Notes: a model not told the origin generated them from the letters alone. A DNA stretch of 64,000 nt from Yponomeuta sedellus (GCA_934045075.1 OW203745.1:13736184-13800183), one strand, 5' to 3'; counted from the stretch's first letter, positions 1 to 11,172 are shown. Numbers and translations are program-made.

Positions 1-625
1 CGAAACGCGAGACTCGCGCCGTCATGCTTCCAATGCTGAAAGGTCTTGTTAGCCAAAAAAGTGGAATAAATTATTTATTAATACTTACGACAAATCCATG
101 CCTTATAATCTCATTAAATATTCTTTGGTTTGCCGTCCTTAGGCCAGGAGTACTTAAGGATAGATATAGAAAACACTTTATCGGATAGCTATAAAAGGTG
201 CATGCAACTTTTACAAACAATCGTTTCCGCCAAACTAAATGATAGTTTGTTGGAAGACTTACTCTCACGTTAAAACTAAGTTACGTAAAATACCTAACAA
301 ATTACTTAAATTAAGTTTACATAGCTTGCTACGTACAATAGCTCAACTATGAGACTAACTATGGAAATTTCAGGTCAGTTTGTTGATTTAGTCACTCATA
401 TATATGTACAAACTCTAAATTAATATAATATCATATTGTTAACTTATGATATAGGATTGCCAACGGCCGGCCCAAAGCCTATCCTTCATACATGCCGTGC
501 TTTACAAACTGAAGTGCGCGATGCGAAGAGTTTATTCACAGCAAGCAAGCGCGGGTATAGAGAATTCACACCAAACGTTTAACTCACGCACTAACCTTCG
601 GCTTCTCATGATATAACCACAGGTG
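1..625. other. unassigned AT-rich stretch
   Basis: No gene seen. A short piece at 196-262 (ccgccaaactaaatgatagt) resembles the LINE tail at 5455-5500. Confidence 0.4.
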
Positions 626-812
626 ACGACCTCTGTGGCGTAGCGGTAGCGCGTCTGCCTACCATGCAAGAGGTCCCGGGTTCGAATCCCGGCTGAAGAA
701 AAAAAAAGCCCAGATCTTGGATGTTTACATGTTTGTGATGTCGTTGTTTCTGGTTCCCACGACACAGGGTATCCTAATGTGGGGCATGTTATGTCATGTT
801 ATGTTTAAGGCA
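626..812 (+). mobile_element. SINE-B copy 1
   Basis: tRNA-like head (A box tggcgtagcggtagcg, B box gggttcgaatcccgg), an A-run, then the body 'cttggatgtttacatgtttg' and 'acgacacagggtatccta', ending in (ATGTT)n. Reading frames here are accidental. Confidence 0.85.
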
Positions 813-1004
813 AAAATAAAAAAAAATCTGTGTTACAGTACATTTGTACTAATGTTGACTGGGTGTATTTCTATATTTGTAATGTACTGCCCGGCTACCA
901 GATTAAAGGTTTACCTAGCTTGAAACCACGATAAGTGATTGTGTTCAATGAATGAAACCCCAGGATCCTAGTTTTGGAGTTCCAGCTAGATAAAGATCTA
1001 CTGC

Positions 1005-1098
1005 AGGCAGATGCTGGATGCGGCAAGCTGAATACAGGGCGCTATGGCACTCATTAGGGCAGGGCTATGTCCAGCAGTGGACTAGTACAGCCTGACGA
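1005..1098 (+). mobile_element. tail shared with SINE-D and the element at 11876
   Basis: gatgctggatgcggcaagct followed by 'gggctatgtccagcagtgga'. Same as the complement of 11876-11960; only the last 40 bases are shared with SINE-D. Confidence 0.65.
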
Positions 1099-1269
1099 CG
1101 AAAGGTCTACACGGTGGACGGAGAGTCGAGTTAACCTTGTATTCGTACATACTTTATGCACTTGGGTACTTGACCCGTTTCTGGCTCAAAGGGTGTCGAA
1201 TAATGAGATGCCACGTCACTTCCCTTCTTCTGTACTCGGCTAAACTGGGAGCGGAGCTGTGATAACGGG

Positions 1270-1365
1270 GCGGTGGCAGAGGAGTGGTAGAACGCCGACT
1301 TCTCATTCGAATGGTTGTGGGATCGAATCCCGTCACGTACCAGTACCAATGTTTGACAAATAAAA
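1270..1365 (+). mobile_element. SINE-E head
   Basis: tRNA-like: ggcagaggagtggtagaac, B box gtgggatcgaatcccgtcac, then 'gtaccaatg', typical for SINE-E; followed by repeated ctttatctttt. Confidence 0.65.
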
Positions 1366-1609
1366 ATCTTTTATCTTTATCTTTTATCTTTTGATGAGTT
1401 TGTTTTCTAAGTTACGTTCGTTTGTGACGTAATATTTAAATATATTTTTTTATACTGGGCAGAAGGTCATTTATAATTATTTAAGCTCTTTAAGCAAGAA
1501 CACATTATGACAGCTTAAAAACAACCGGCCTTACTAATAAAGGTTATGAGCTGTGAATACAACCGTTATGCAAGGTCTGACAAACTGGTTATTTGTACGC
1601 TAAATGCAA

Positions 1610-1645
1610 TTAAACCAGTTTAAATTGATATTTAAACTGGTTTAA
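1610..1645. repeat. perfect 16-bp hairpin
   Basis: ttaaaccagtttaaat / atttaaactggtttaa with a 4-nt loop, 5 bp from SINE-A copy 1. Function unknown. Confidence 0.7.
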
Positions 1646-1650
1646 ATAAT

Positions 1651-1866
1651 AAAAACCTATTTAGAGGCTAAAAATTCCACCCATGCCGGGATTCGAACCC
1701 GCGACATCTGGCTATCCGTGCCAGCGCTCTTTTCAACTGAGCTAATGGGCGACTCACCGGCATCAGTGAAATTTCGAACCTCTTTACACTATTCTCTGTA
1801 TTACGTACTAGTTTTTTAAAATTGTCCTTAGCACGGGTTAGTGCATTAAAATTAAAAATAGTATAT
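1651..1866 (-). mobile_element. SINE-A copy 1, fold-back type
   Basis: Plus strand begins aaaaacctatttagaggcta, then the complement of the tRNA-like head (1681-1752) and leader up to ttacgtac, then switches to the direct-strand tail ccttagcacgggttagtgca. So an inverted 3' part is joined to a direct tail. The tRNA-like part has a CTGGC/GCCAG stem with loop ACGGATA and short variable arm: not a usable tRNA gene. Confidence 0.85.
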
Positions 1867-1951
1867 ACGTCAAATAGTTATTCAGAGTGTATAAGTTATT
1901 TATTATTAAGGCCGTAAATTTATTACTAAAACATTGAACATAATTATATTT

Positions 1952-2312
1952 GCTATCAACCCTGGTATGTCCCCACTGCTGGGGCACGGGTCTCTTTCTA
2001 CATCACAGGAAGGTTAGGCCATACTCCACCACGGGGGCCAAGTCCGGGTTGGTGGAGGATTGTAAGACAGTGGCGGGCCTTTCAGTCAGAAGTTATCAAG
2101 CCGCCCATAAGGCCTCTGACATGGCTTAACGACTGCCATTACATGACAGCTGGCACCAACGGCTTAACGTGCCTTGCGAAGCACGGAAGCGCTCGGAAAA
2201 ATACCACTAGCGGTAGTCACGGGACGGTCACCCATCCAGTACCTGACCGCGCCTGTTGCTGCTTAACTCGATTGATTCCAATCACTCGGTTCGACTAGGC
2301 TACGAGTGCTTC
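1952..2312 (-). mobile_element. 5S-SINE, full length
   Basis: Tail end at left (tatgtccccactgctggggc), 5S-like head at right. The complement shows the order agtcgaaccgagtgattgga, a box A-like ttaagcagcaacaggcgcgg and a C box-like ggatgggtgaccg. Confidence 0.85.
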
Positions 2313-2394
2313 ATATATTTGAATAAACATTTATATTAGCACCATTCGCCAACTATGAAATCAGCGCTGAAATTGCTTATCTGCTAAGAGCACG

Positions 2395-2655
2395 CGTGGT
2401 GATTAAGCTCATATTTTGTAAGACATTCAATTAATCAGTGCCCACCACTGATTGGCAATTTCAAGCGCTGAGGTTGTTGAGGTTTTTGTACATTTCAGAG
2501 TCATATTTCTTCACTTTGTATTTCTTCACCGTTCGCGAAGTGGTATTGCTGCTATAATTTCACAAATTTACATAACTTAGAAAGTTGGTATATGCTGGGA
2601 TTCGAACCCACTACCTCCTAACTGAGAAACCGGCGCTCTACCGCTTGCTTACACT
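2395..2655 (-). mobile_element. SINE-E, decayed full-length copy
   Basis: Plus strand shows end 'gtggtgattaagctcat', middle 'ttcaagcgctgagg', and the head complement gggattcgaacccactacct. Confidence 0.6.
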
Positions 2656-3330
2656 ATTAATATTATACATGTGAGTTTTATGGATGGGTCTATTTTTGTT
2701 ACGAAATCTCGTCAAAACGTTATCTACTCGTACTTACGTATGGTGCTGGGATCGTACTACGGCGTAGCAATAATTCGTAGCATTTTGTAACACAAATATA
2801 TAACATGTTCGTGTGGGGCAACGGACGACGAAACAAAAGCCAAATTGAGTTGCATTGAAAAGAGAATATTTTTATTACACACAATGTTTAACTAATGTAT
2901 TACATCAAATAGTTACGTACTTAAGTGCAGTAATTACCTTATAGGAAGAGAAAAATATAACATGTTTTTCTCTTCCTATTCCGGCACAGGCCTTCTCTCT
3001 CTCTCTCTCTGAGAGAAAGCCTATTCTATGCAGTAGGACGTTTATACTATACACAAAAAAGTCAAAAGTAGATCAAGTTGGTATACTAATATTATAAGCC
3101 GACCTTATTTCTACTTCACCTCATTTTCCCAGCACAAAAACGCTCCAGGTTAGTGAAGGTCTTGTATGGCATTTTTCAGCAGGTATCTGAAACAAGTCAC
3201 GTTTTGTAACGGATATTATGTTACACGGTAATCAGTGTCACGGCCCGTTCGGAAAAGTATCACCGAGCTCAAGTAGGGTCAGCAAAGGCCGAGATAGATT
3301 AAAAAATGATACTTTTCATGGAAAAAATAC
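2656..3330. other. unassigned stretch with hairpin and (CT)n
   Basis: No gene. A perfect 15-bp hairpin at 2941-2979 (ataggaagagaaaaa and its complement, 9-nt loop) and a (CT)n run at about 2994-3010. Confidence 0.5.
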
Positions 3331-3340
3331 TTCGCCCTTA

Positions 3341-3534
3341 AAAAACCTATTTAGAGGCTAAAAATTCCACCCATGCCGGGATTCGAACCCACGACCTCTG
3401 GCTATCCGTGCCAGCGCTCTTTTCAACTGAGCTAATGGGCGACTCACCGGCATCAGTGAAATTTCACATTGTCACTATTCTCTGTATTACGTACAGAGAG
3501 CACGGGCTTGTGCATTAAAAATAAAAATAGTATA
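3341..3534 (-). mobile_element. SINE-A copy 2, fold-back type with TSD
   Basis: Flanked by ttcgcccttaaa (3331-3342 and 3535-3546). Inverted head and leader, then a direct tail (cacgggcttgtgcattaaaa), as in copy 1. Confidence 0.9.
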
Positions 3535-3626
3535 TTCGCCCTTAAAGTTAAGTAATATACAAACTAACAACTAGCAGCGCCCGCCACTACATTCGCGAAG
3601 CAACTAGATTAGCCTGTTACCTATGC

Positions 3627-3741
3627 GTCAGTTTCCGAATTGAGAATTTTAGTGCTGTCTCTTCGAAATTCTCAGAAAAGAGCGTGACAAAACGTTACTT
3701 TAGTATTTCTTTAGTCAAATTCTCAACTCAGAAAACAGCCG
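3627..3741. mobile_element. short inverted-repeat element MITE-M, copy 1
   Basis: Ends tcagtttccgaattgagaat and ttctcaactcagaaaacagc are inverted repeats; related to the 122-bp copy at 7309. Confidence 0.6.
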
Positions 3742-4440
3742 AAAGTCTACCTGCCATCCTAAATATGACAGATTTACATAATAAAAATACAACTTTTCTT
3801 CACACAAGACACACCATGTATACAAAGCGAAGCTTTACAAGTACTTTTGGACATTACTCTCCAAATTCAAAGTTACATGTGTAAATAGATATGTATACTT
3901 CAGTTTCGTTTCACTCTACTCAATAACAATCTACATAGTATCTGCGTAAAATGATCCAATAGACTTATATTTTTCTTAAGCTTTGTTATGTACTGTAAGT
4001 TTTCCTGATATTAAAGAAATAAATAAATGCATTGTGCCTTACAATACGTGTGAGGAATATGGAATATGGAAGTGCATTTTTAATACCTTTTGTCCACCTT
4101 TTTCTCCACTACACTACAGCCCGAAGGCAGTGGCTTAAATATCATACATTGTACATTGACATTCAGCAAAGAGAATGTAAATTCTTTATAACGTTTCGAA
4201 CATTTCAATAACAGTTACTAAGTAACAAAACGTGGAAAATAGAAAACGGTGACAAAAACCTATATCCACGTTTTATTTTTATTGTTACTCCAGTGTCTAA
4301 TTGCCCCGTTTTACAGTATAAGATTGTTTTGTACTATATTTTGGTCCGACGTTTAATATTTGCAATCACTAAAGGTTCATCGTATCTGAACTAAAATAAA
4401 AAAGTATCGAACACATTACATAACATAAACATAACATTTT
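3742..4440. other. unassigned stretch with LINE-tail remnants
   Basis: No gene. The piece at 4090-4200 ('cccgaaggcagtggctta', 'acattcagcaaagagaatgt') is a LINE 3' tail (minus strand) also seen at 10622 and 13540. Confidence 0.45.
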
Positions 4441-4535
4441 ACGTACAGGCACATAGGTACATTGCTTCTGACCCTAGCTTCCACACTAGGATACCCTGTG
4501 TCGTGGGCACCAGAATCAACGACATCACGAAAAAT
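4441..4535 (-). mobile_element. SINE-B fragment
   Basis: Complement of the SINE-B body: actaggataccctgtgtcgt, then 'caacgacatcac'. The tRNA-like head is missing. Confidence 0.7.
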
Positions 4536-4608
4536 AGTGTTTTTATCAGTTAAGAATTCTGGGTTGAAATAGATTAAACATTCGTTTAACAGCAAACAAC
4601 ATAAACAT

Positions 4609-4823
4609 AAGCCGTTGGTACCGGCTGTCATATAATGGCAGTCGTTAAGCCATGTCAGAGGCCTTATGGGCGGCTTGATAACTTCTGACAGTAAGGCCCG
4701 CCACTGTCTTACAATCCTCCACCAACCCGGACTTGGCCCCCGTGGTGGAGTATGGCCTAACCTTCCTGCGATGTAGGAAGAGACCCGTGCCCCAGCAGTG
4801 GGGACATATAAGAGTTGATAACG
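4609..4823 (+). mobile_element. 5S-SINE, 5'-truncated
   Basis: Starts at gccgttggtaccggctgtca and runs to the tail 'cagcagtggggacatata'; aacataagc on each side is a probable TSD. Confidence 0.8.
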
Positions 4824-4942
4824 TAACATAAGCATAAAACAACAACAAACGTGACATGAAGATCAAATATTACGGTTTACAAAACAACAGAGCAGTTTAC
4901 TGTGTAAATGTTTATAGGTTTAGGTATATAGGGCTTTTGGGT

Positions 4943-5011
4943 ATAAATTAAGATTGCTAAAAAATAATTAGGTTTGATACACCTAATTATTATTTAGAAA
5001 TCTTAATTTAT
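4943..5011. repeat. 31-bp stem hairpin
   Basis: Arms 4943-4973 and 4981-5011 pair at 29 of 31 positions with a 7-nt loop (ttgatac). Either a minimal inverted-repeat element or an expressed hairpin; sequence alone cannot say. Confidence 0.75.
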
Positions 5012-5401
5012 ATTGTTTTAAGTGTAAAGAAATGCCTAATTCTATTACATGTTAAGTTAGTCAACAAGTTTGTAATCGGGCACTCATTGGCAATAAATAA
5101 ATTTATTAATTAAAACTGTTTGTAACAAAACATGTGTAAAGTTTACACTTCGTTAACGTGGTGTGGTCAAATTATAAGCCAATTTACGTCGCAGTTTCCT
5201 CTGCTGACGGTACAGCTCATCAATATTCGTCGACGTCGGTGCGGCGACGCAATAAGATTTATTAGTTCCGCCCTTCATTACTCATATATCGGGCAGATAG
5301 CATCTAGACCGGTGTAACACACGTGTGGCTCTAGCCGGCTTTGGAGGAAAATAGTGACTAATTCTGCTAGTGCATTTAGTGCAGAGGCTTTTTGTAACAG
5401 G

Positions 5402-5500
5402 GCAGATAGTATTTGATTGATTGATTGATTGAAGACGTTTATTCAACACAAAAATGCAGAAGTTGGTTTCTGCCAAACTACATAACAGTTTGTTGGCGAC
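5402..5500 (-). mobile_element. LINE 3' tail
   Basis: (TTGA)n then ttctgccaaactacataaca, the complement of a LINE 3' end; a similar piece ends at about 47550. Confidence 0.5.
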
Positions 5501-5711
5501 AATGAGATGCTCTTGGTTTTACAAATTAAAGTTTTCTTATATGCTAGGTACATATAAATACTAAAAAACATATTTGAAGAATCCCTACACACTACCTTCT
5601 TGCTCGCCCTACGCCTAAGGCTTGGGTTCGGTCAGTCACCGATATATTTAGACCGGTGTTTTGGCACGTATGACTCCAGTCGGTTTTGGAGCAATGGTTT
5701 CCCTTATATTC

Positions 5712-5845
5712 GATATCAACCCTTGTGTGTCCCCACTGCTAGGGCACGGGTCTCTTCCTGCATCGCAGGAAGGTTAGGCCATACTCCACCATGGGGGCCA
5801 AGTCCGGCTTGGTGGAGGATTGTAAGACAGTGGCGGGCCTTACTA
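5712..5845 (-). mobile_element. 5S-SINE tail fragment
   Basis: From tatcaacccttgtgtgtccc to 'acagtggcgggccttact'; the 5S head is missing. Followed by a LINE tail 'ctataaagtgttctctatct'. Confidence 0.75.
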
Positions 5846-6404
5846 TCGTAGTTTTTTTCTGGTTGTGCTATAAAGTGTTCTCTATCTATCTATATATCAT
5901 CTTACTTCGTTACAAGGCGATTATGCAACGGTACTTAGCTTAATGGAAGTTAAAGTTCTGTTACTGGCGCTTGATGAAACGTTTTTCGTTACGAGATATA
6001 TTTTGGTTGGCTATACACTTGTGTTTATATCATTAAGTATCTATTTAATATATAAAACGTGAAAAAAGTCTTCTTAGATTTAACTTTTTTTAAGCTACAC
6101 TTTCCATCTCCTGTTTTCTGTTTTATTGTTAGAATATTTTTTAGACTTGCTGGAAATATTTTTATCAAAAAAGTCCGCCTTTGTACGTTAACACTTACCT
6201 GATATCTAATTTATCTTAATTTTTGTGCAATAAAGCGTAACAAACAAACGTAGATACTTTTATGAGACATAAATTGCCACCATTTCTTAATTATCTCAAC
6301 AATCAGGTTATGGGTGTAGCTGCTTCTTAGTTAGAGGAGGGCAATGTAAAGGTTGGCACGGGGGCCACAGTCCGTAGCTTCCATCAGTCACGCGGCCGCT
6401 ACAC
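5846..6404. other. unassigned AT-rich stretch
   Basis: LINE tail at 5850-5900; otherwise no recognisable content up to the minisatellite. Confidence 0.4.
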
Positions 6405-7312
6405 CCGAAACTGACCGCCGGCTCTATCTATCTAGCTCAGCACTTCCGTAGACGGAGCAGAACAGCTACTACTCTGGGATCAACGGTAACATTCTGATTA
6501 TAGTCAAGATACACAATGAATTTTTAGTGCTCAGCACTTCCGTAAACGGAGCACAACAACTATCATTTTGGAATCAACAGTAACATTCTGAGTATAGTCA
6601 AGATACACAATGAATTTTGAGTGCTTTGAAACTGCCCGTCGCCGGTTATATGTCTAGGTCAGCACTTCCGTTGAAAGAGCAGAACAGCTACTAATCTGGA
6701 ATCGATGGTAACATTCTGAGTAGAGTCAATATACACAATGAATTTTGAGTGCTTTGAAACTGACCGCCGGCTCTATCTATCTAGCTCAGCACTTCCGTAG
6801 TCGTAGCACAACGGCTATCACTCTAAAATCAACGGTAACATTCTGAGAACAGTTAAGATACACAATGAATTTTGAGTGCTCAACACTTCTGTAGACGGAG
6901 CAGAACAGCTGCTACTCTGGAATCAATGGTAACAATATGAGTATAGTCAAGATACTCCATGAATGTTGAGTGCTTTGAAACTGATCGCCGCCGGCTCTAT
7001 CTACATATATAGTTCAGCACTTCCGTAGACGGAGCAGAACAGCTACTACTTTAGAATCAACGGTAATATTCTGAGTATAGTCAAAACCGACCGCCATCGC
7101 CAGCGCTATCTATCTATCTAGCCCAGCACTACCGTAGACGGAGCACAGCAGCTACTACTCTAGAATCAACGATAACATTCTGAGTATAGTCAAGGTACAC
7201 AATAATTTTTGAGTGCTTTGAAACTGATCGCCGGCTCTATCTATCTATCTCAGAACTTCCGTAGACGGAGCACAACAGCCACTACTCTAGAATCAATGGT
7301 AACATTATAAGG
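6405..7312. repeat. minisatellite, 8 units of about 94-134 bp
   Basis: The motif cagcacttccgta starts units at about 6438, 6532, 6660, 6787, 6881, 7015, 7124 and 7251. Each unit also has ggagcacaacagctactact and 'caacggtaacattctgag'. Two size classes: about 94 bp, and about 127 bp with a linker 'tttgaaactgaccgccggct' plus (CTAT)n. The right end is broken by MITE-M. Confidence 0.9.
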
Positions 7313-7431
7313 GCCGGTTTCTGAATTGAAAATTTAACTTAGTAGATACTTAAGTAACGCTCTGTTCTAAGAAATACAGCACTGCAGTTAACTATTTATT
7401 TAGCGAAATCCTCAATTCAGAAACTGGCCTT
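7309..7431. mobile_element. MITE-M, copy 2
   Basis: Terminal inverted repeats agggccggtttctgaattga and tcaattcagaaactggcct. It sits inside the last minisatellite unit, which resumes with 'tgagtatc'. Confidence 0.75.
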
Positions 7432-8287
7432 GAGTATCAAACCCGTTGAGTAATGTCCTTGAAATTAAACTACGATCCTGTTGTTCGTTCGAGACTCAAA
7501 ATATTTACTAGATAAATGGACCCTATTTATTGTAAATATTTTAGGTAGGGTTACTGGATTTGTTTTGAAAGGTTTTGAAGCCATCAGCAACCGAATTATT
7601 AGCTCGTCAATTTTGTTTTGAAGACATTTGAATATATTGACCATTCCAAAGTATACAAGAAGAGAAAATCTTATTACTTAGAATTACCGCTTTCGCGCCA
7701 ACATGAGTCATTTTTAAACGGGAGAAGTCCATCAACAATACCATTTGTGAAGTAACAGTAGCAATATCACTCGCTAACTGTGAAGGAAATCATCGTGAGG
7801 AAACCAGACAGTTTGAGGTGTTCACATACCTCAGCGTCAAAAATTGGCAATCTGCTATGGGCATGCTCGGTGATTAAGCCTGTACTGTCTGTATCAGAGA
7901 AGGCCTGTACCCTGTAGTGGGACGAACATAGACGACGTAAAAAAAATGTATCGATTTACAAGACCCATATCGAAGTACAGTAGCTGTTCTCCCGAAGCCC
8001 GGATCGGTGTTCCAGGAACGCTAGCGCACACCCGTCATCGGTCAGGGATCTGATGATGCCTGACAGATTAGCGTCATCTATCCTGATGACGTTACGTTAC
8101 CGGCCTACCTGCCTGGAATCCCGTGAGCTCATTGTATTTACGTCCGTACTAGATGATTTATACAGAGTCATGTCACAGCACGTTCGCTGTGGACTGTATT
8201 AATGAAGCGCTCGAGTATACTGAGTTCAATTAGTAATATTTATTGTATGAATATTAGTTGTAAGTCAGTTTATGTACATATTCTTCC
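7432..8287. other. unassigned stretch with SINE-E pieces
   Basis: SINE-E middle and end at 7755-7930 ('aaggaaatcatcgtgaggaa', 'agaaggcctgtaccctgtag'). The rest is unassigned. Confidence 0.45.
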
Positions 8288-8775
8288 AATATACTTCATG
8301 TACACCTACCTACCTACCTACTCTCTTCATCTTTCAGTTCTGTCCATCCCAAGGTGATCAGAGTGCCTAGTGCGAGTTTTTTAACTACTCGATCGCGTTA
8401 ACGTAAACTCATATTTCTATGGCATCGAAGAAGCGCCACCTAGCGACAAGTATGGAAATTAAAATTGCTGAGTGCGAGTTGTAATGGTTTACGTTGAGAA
8501 GTGAACACGTTTACCAGCCACAACACGAATAAACGTGAGTGCGAGTTGTACTGTGACAGCGTTTTGCCAGTTACTCATAACTTACTCATACTCACTACTC
8601 AATGCTCGATTAACGCGGTAGTAAAGTTATTCGATTGTATCTGTCAAACTCGCACTCAGTAAGATATCGATTTTAGCGATAAGACCGCCAATTGTATACG
8701 GCAATACTTAGATATGTAAGCCTTTTTATGTATTTTGTTTTCTGGTGTGTACAATAAAGAGTTCTAATCTAATGT
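8288..8775 (+). mobile_element. LINE 3' tail split by an inverted-repeat element
   Basis: The LINE 3' UTR (acttcatgtacacctaccta, 'ttcagttctgtccatcc') resumes at about 8662 with 'agcgataagaccgccaattg' and ends 'tacaataaagagttct'. In between, 8361-8659 has ends tagtgcgagttttt and aaactcgcactca and repeats 'gagtgcgagttgta'. The same 3' UTR occurs inverted at 38785-38897. Confidence 0.65.
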
Positions 8776-8798
8776 ATTAGTCCAGTTCATCCGAAGGT

Positions 8799-8893
8799 TG
8801 TCTGGAAGAGATCACTTTTAGTGATAAGGCCGCCGTCTGTACTCTTAGGTTAAGAAATATCTGTGTAATTTCCATTTTTATGTACAATAAAGT

Positions 8894-8929
<36 letters not shown>

Positions 8930-8930
8930 A
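8799..8930 (+). mobile_element. LINE 3' tail ending in (TC)15
   Basis: ggttgtctggaagagatcac, 'aataaagtgttc', then a TC run of about 30 bp. Same tail type as 57510-57638. Confidence 0.7.
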
Positions 8931-8982
8931 TGTAATCTAATCAATCTTAATGGGACGCCTTATTATTATTATTTATCTATCA

Positions 8983-9157
8983 ATAATATAAAAATTAATC
9001 GCTGAATGTGTTGGTAAGCGCAGATCTCGAGAGCAGCTGAACCGATTTCGCTGATTCTTTTTTTAGAATATTCCTCGAAGCACGAGGATGGTTCTTACGG
9101 AGAGGAAAATTAAAGAATCGACTGTTAGGCGGTACGAAGTTCGCTGGGTCAGCTAGT
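8983..9157 (+). mobile_element. lepidopteran CTAGT repeat
   Basis: aatcgctgaatgtgttggta to the terminus 'ttcgctgggtcagctagt'. Other copies: 22591-22779 and 40513-40691 (inverted). Class not settled from sequence. Confidence 0.65.
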
Positions 9158-9330
9158 AGTACCTAAATAAAAATGGACTCTAAGGAGAGCTTTAGAGGAA
9201 CCGTGTTTTATAAATGTGTTTACGTCTTTTTCTTGTAAAATCCCCAATGTATTGTGTCATTGTTTTTTTGTGCTTTTAAAAACAACGTAAATATTTTTTT
9301 TATAATAAGTAAGTGTTTAATACGATAGCT

Positions 9331-9588
9331 ACTCTTGTATGTGGGGCACGGGTCTCTTCCTGCATCGCAGGAAGGTTACGGGGGCCAAGTCCGGGTTGGT
9401 GGAGGATTGTAAGACAATGGCAGGCCTTACTGTCAGAAGTTATCAAGCCGCCCATCAGGCCTATGACATGGCTTAACGACTGTTGCCCATGAGGCCTATG
9501 AACATTACATGACAGCCAGCACCAACGGCTTAACGTGCCTTGCAAAGCACGGAAGCGCTCGGAGAAATGCCACTAGCGGTAGTCACGA
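9331..9588 (-). mobile_element. 5S-SINE, left arm of a head-to-head pair
   Basis: Tail first (ggggcacgggtctcttcctg), ends at 'gcggtagtcacga', where the sequence turns into the opposite strand. The 5S head of this arm is missing. Confidence 0.8.
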
Positions 9589-9914
9589 GCGGAACCGAGT
9601 AATTGGAATCAATCACTTGAGTTAAGCAACAACAGGCGCGGTCAGGTGCAGGATGGGTGACCGTCCCGTGACTACCGTTAGTGGCAATTTTTCCAAGCGC
9701 TTCCGTGCTTCGCAAGACACGTTAAGCCATTGGTGACGGCTGTCATGTTTTGGCAGTATGCCAGTTAAGTCATGTAAGCCATGTCATGTAAGGCCCGTCA
9801 CTGTCTTACAGTCCTCCACCAACCAGGACTTGGCCCCCGTGGTGGAGTATGACCTAACCTTCCCACAATGTAGGCAAAGACCCCAGCAGTGGGGACATAC
9901 ACGGGTTGATATCG
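9589..9914 (+). mobile_element. 5S-SINE, right arm of a head-to-head pair
   Basis: Starts at ggaaccgagtaattggaatc with a full 5S promoter block (gagttaagcaacaacaggcg, gcaggatgggtgaccgtccc) and runs to 'acacgggttgatat'. With 9331-9588 it makes a hairpin of about 250-bp arms. Confidence 0.85.
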
Positions 9915-10497
9915 AATCTTATCTTTACTTGCACGCCACTGTATATATGATACAACGTAGCTTCAATGGACTCTCTAAATACGCGGCCCAGAAACGTGCT
10001 TCATCCAGCTTCGTCCACAAAGAGGGTCTCGGCTGAAGGGCTATTGTCAATCCCTTTGTACTGTATAGGGTGTCACGGAGCCGCCCTGCGTGGCCGGGTC
10101 GATGAACTCTGGATTTTGCTCCGATAGAACAGAAATAGGTACCATACGATGAGGATAGCTGGCCGCAAGAGATTTCCAATAAAATAAGCTCGCCATATAC
10201 ACGTTTTTCTCTTGTGAATTTTGTGTTTTCTGAATGATTTTTATGTGTGTTCGAGAAGGCATCGAACAAAAAAATAAGAACAAAAACATGACTGCTCAAA
10301 TATCTTACGTTAATAAAAAGAAATAGTCATTTATTTCAGGCAAAGGCACCCAGATACAAATAATTATTACAAATAACTAAAAACTAAACAATAAAGGTAA
10401 GACAAATTACCTACACCCTCAAACTACTTGTGGTTCGCGCTCATCTGCAATGAGATCCAGTGACTATTATGATTTAATTTGTAGAACGCAGCAGAGC
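9915..10497. other. unassigned; LINE tails
   Basis: 9915-10130 has open frames on both strands with no recognisable motif. 10180-10260 resembles 29640-29700 (aaataagct..ccatatac). 10315-10400 is a LINE tail complement (tagtcatttatttcaggcaa). Confidence 0.4.
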
Positions 10498-10566
10498 AAA
10501 CACACACACACAAACACACCCTCACACACAAACACACACACACACACACGCACACACACACGCACA
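10498..10566. repeat. (CA)n microsatellite
   Basis: Interrupted ACACAC run of about 70 bp. Confidence 0.95.
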
Positions 10567-10621
10567 TGTATATATGCCAATTTTCAACTTTCTGGTACTT
10601 GTAACTTGTTGTATCTATGAC

Positions 10622-10730
10622 AATACGGCCCGAAGGCGGCGGCTTACATTTTTCATTGACATTCAGCAAACAGAATGTAAATTCTTTGCGTTGAAATGAA
10701 TTGATTTGAATTTGAATTTGCGCTAAGCCG
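10622..10730 (-). mobile_element. LINE 3' tail
   Basis: ggcccgaaggcggcggctta, then 'attcagcaaacagaatgtaa' and (TTGAATT)n; same tail as 13495-13670 and 4090-4200. Confidence 0.6.
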
Positions 10731-10786
10731 CGGATAGACAGGCGACTGATGCACACACTCACAATACAAACATACTGTCACATTTC

Positions 10787-11172
10787 ACTCCACACTAATA
10801 TTATAAAGGGGAATTTTCGTAAGTGTGTATGATTGTTACTTTTTCACGTCTAAACGGCTGGAGCGATTTTTATAAAATTTTGTATGGAGTTAGCCGACAC
10901 CCTGGATTGACACATAGGCTATACGTAATACTGTACGTAATACAGAGAATAGTGTAAAGAGGTTCGAAATTTCACTGATGCCGGTGAGTCGCCCATTGGC
11001 TCAATTGGTAGAGCGCTGGCACGGATAGCCAGAGGTTGCGGGTTCGAATCCCGGCATGGGTGAAATTTTTAGCCTCTAAATAGGTTTTTAAACATAGGCT
11101 ATGTTTTAACGCGGAAAAAATGTTATGCCCATGGGAAAATCGATACACCGCGGGGCACAGCTGATAGTTATA
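10787..11172 (+). mobile_element. dispersed repeat F, split by SINE-A copy 3
   Basis: ctaatattataaaggggaat, 'aaacggctggagcgattttt', 'agttagccgacaccctggat', then 'acataggctatgttttaacg' after the SINE. An inverted copy lies at 38450-38665. Common in Lepidoptera; class uncertain. Confidence 0.65.
10923..11091 (+). mobile_element. SINE-A copy 3 with TSD
   Basis: 11-bp TSD acataggctat (10912-10922, 11092-11102). Simple form: short leader, tRNA-like head (ggctcaattggtagagcgct, B box gcgggttcgaatcccggc), then 'tttttagcctctaaataggt'. No inverted part and no tail. Confidence 0.9.

Noticed and set aside
1681..1752. tRNA gene
   Set aside because: A and B boxes are good, but it is part of SINE-A, repeated about a dozen times, with loop ACGGATA (GGA would be serine) and no long variable arm. 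The same holds for SINE-B, -E, -F and -K heads.
6405..7312. CRISPR-like array
   Set aside because: Unit length, diverged repeats and eukaryotic context; a minisatellite.
8983..9157. Helitron 3' end
   Set aside because: The CTAG terminus is suggestive, but no clear hairpin or matching 5' TC end was found, so it is left as an unclassified repeat.
9589..9914. 5S rRNA gene
   Set aside because: Only the internal promoter region is alike; the ends and the rest do not fold as 5S rRNA, and it is a dispersed retroposon.
9925..10299. 124-codon minus-strand ORF
   Set aside because: Runs from unassigned sequence into a LINE-tail-like stretch; no domain recognised.
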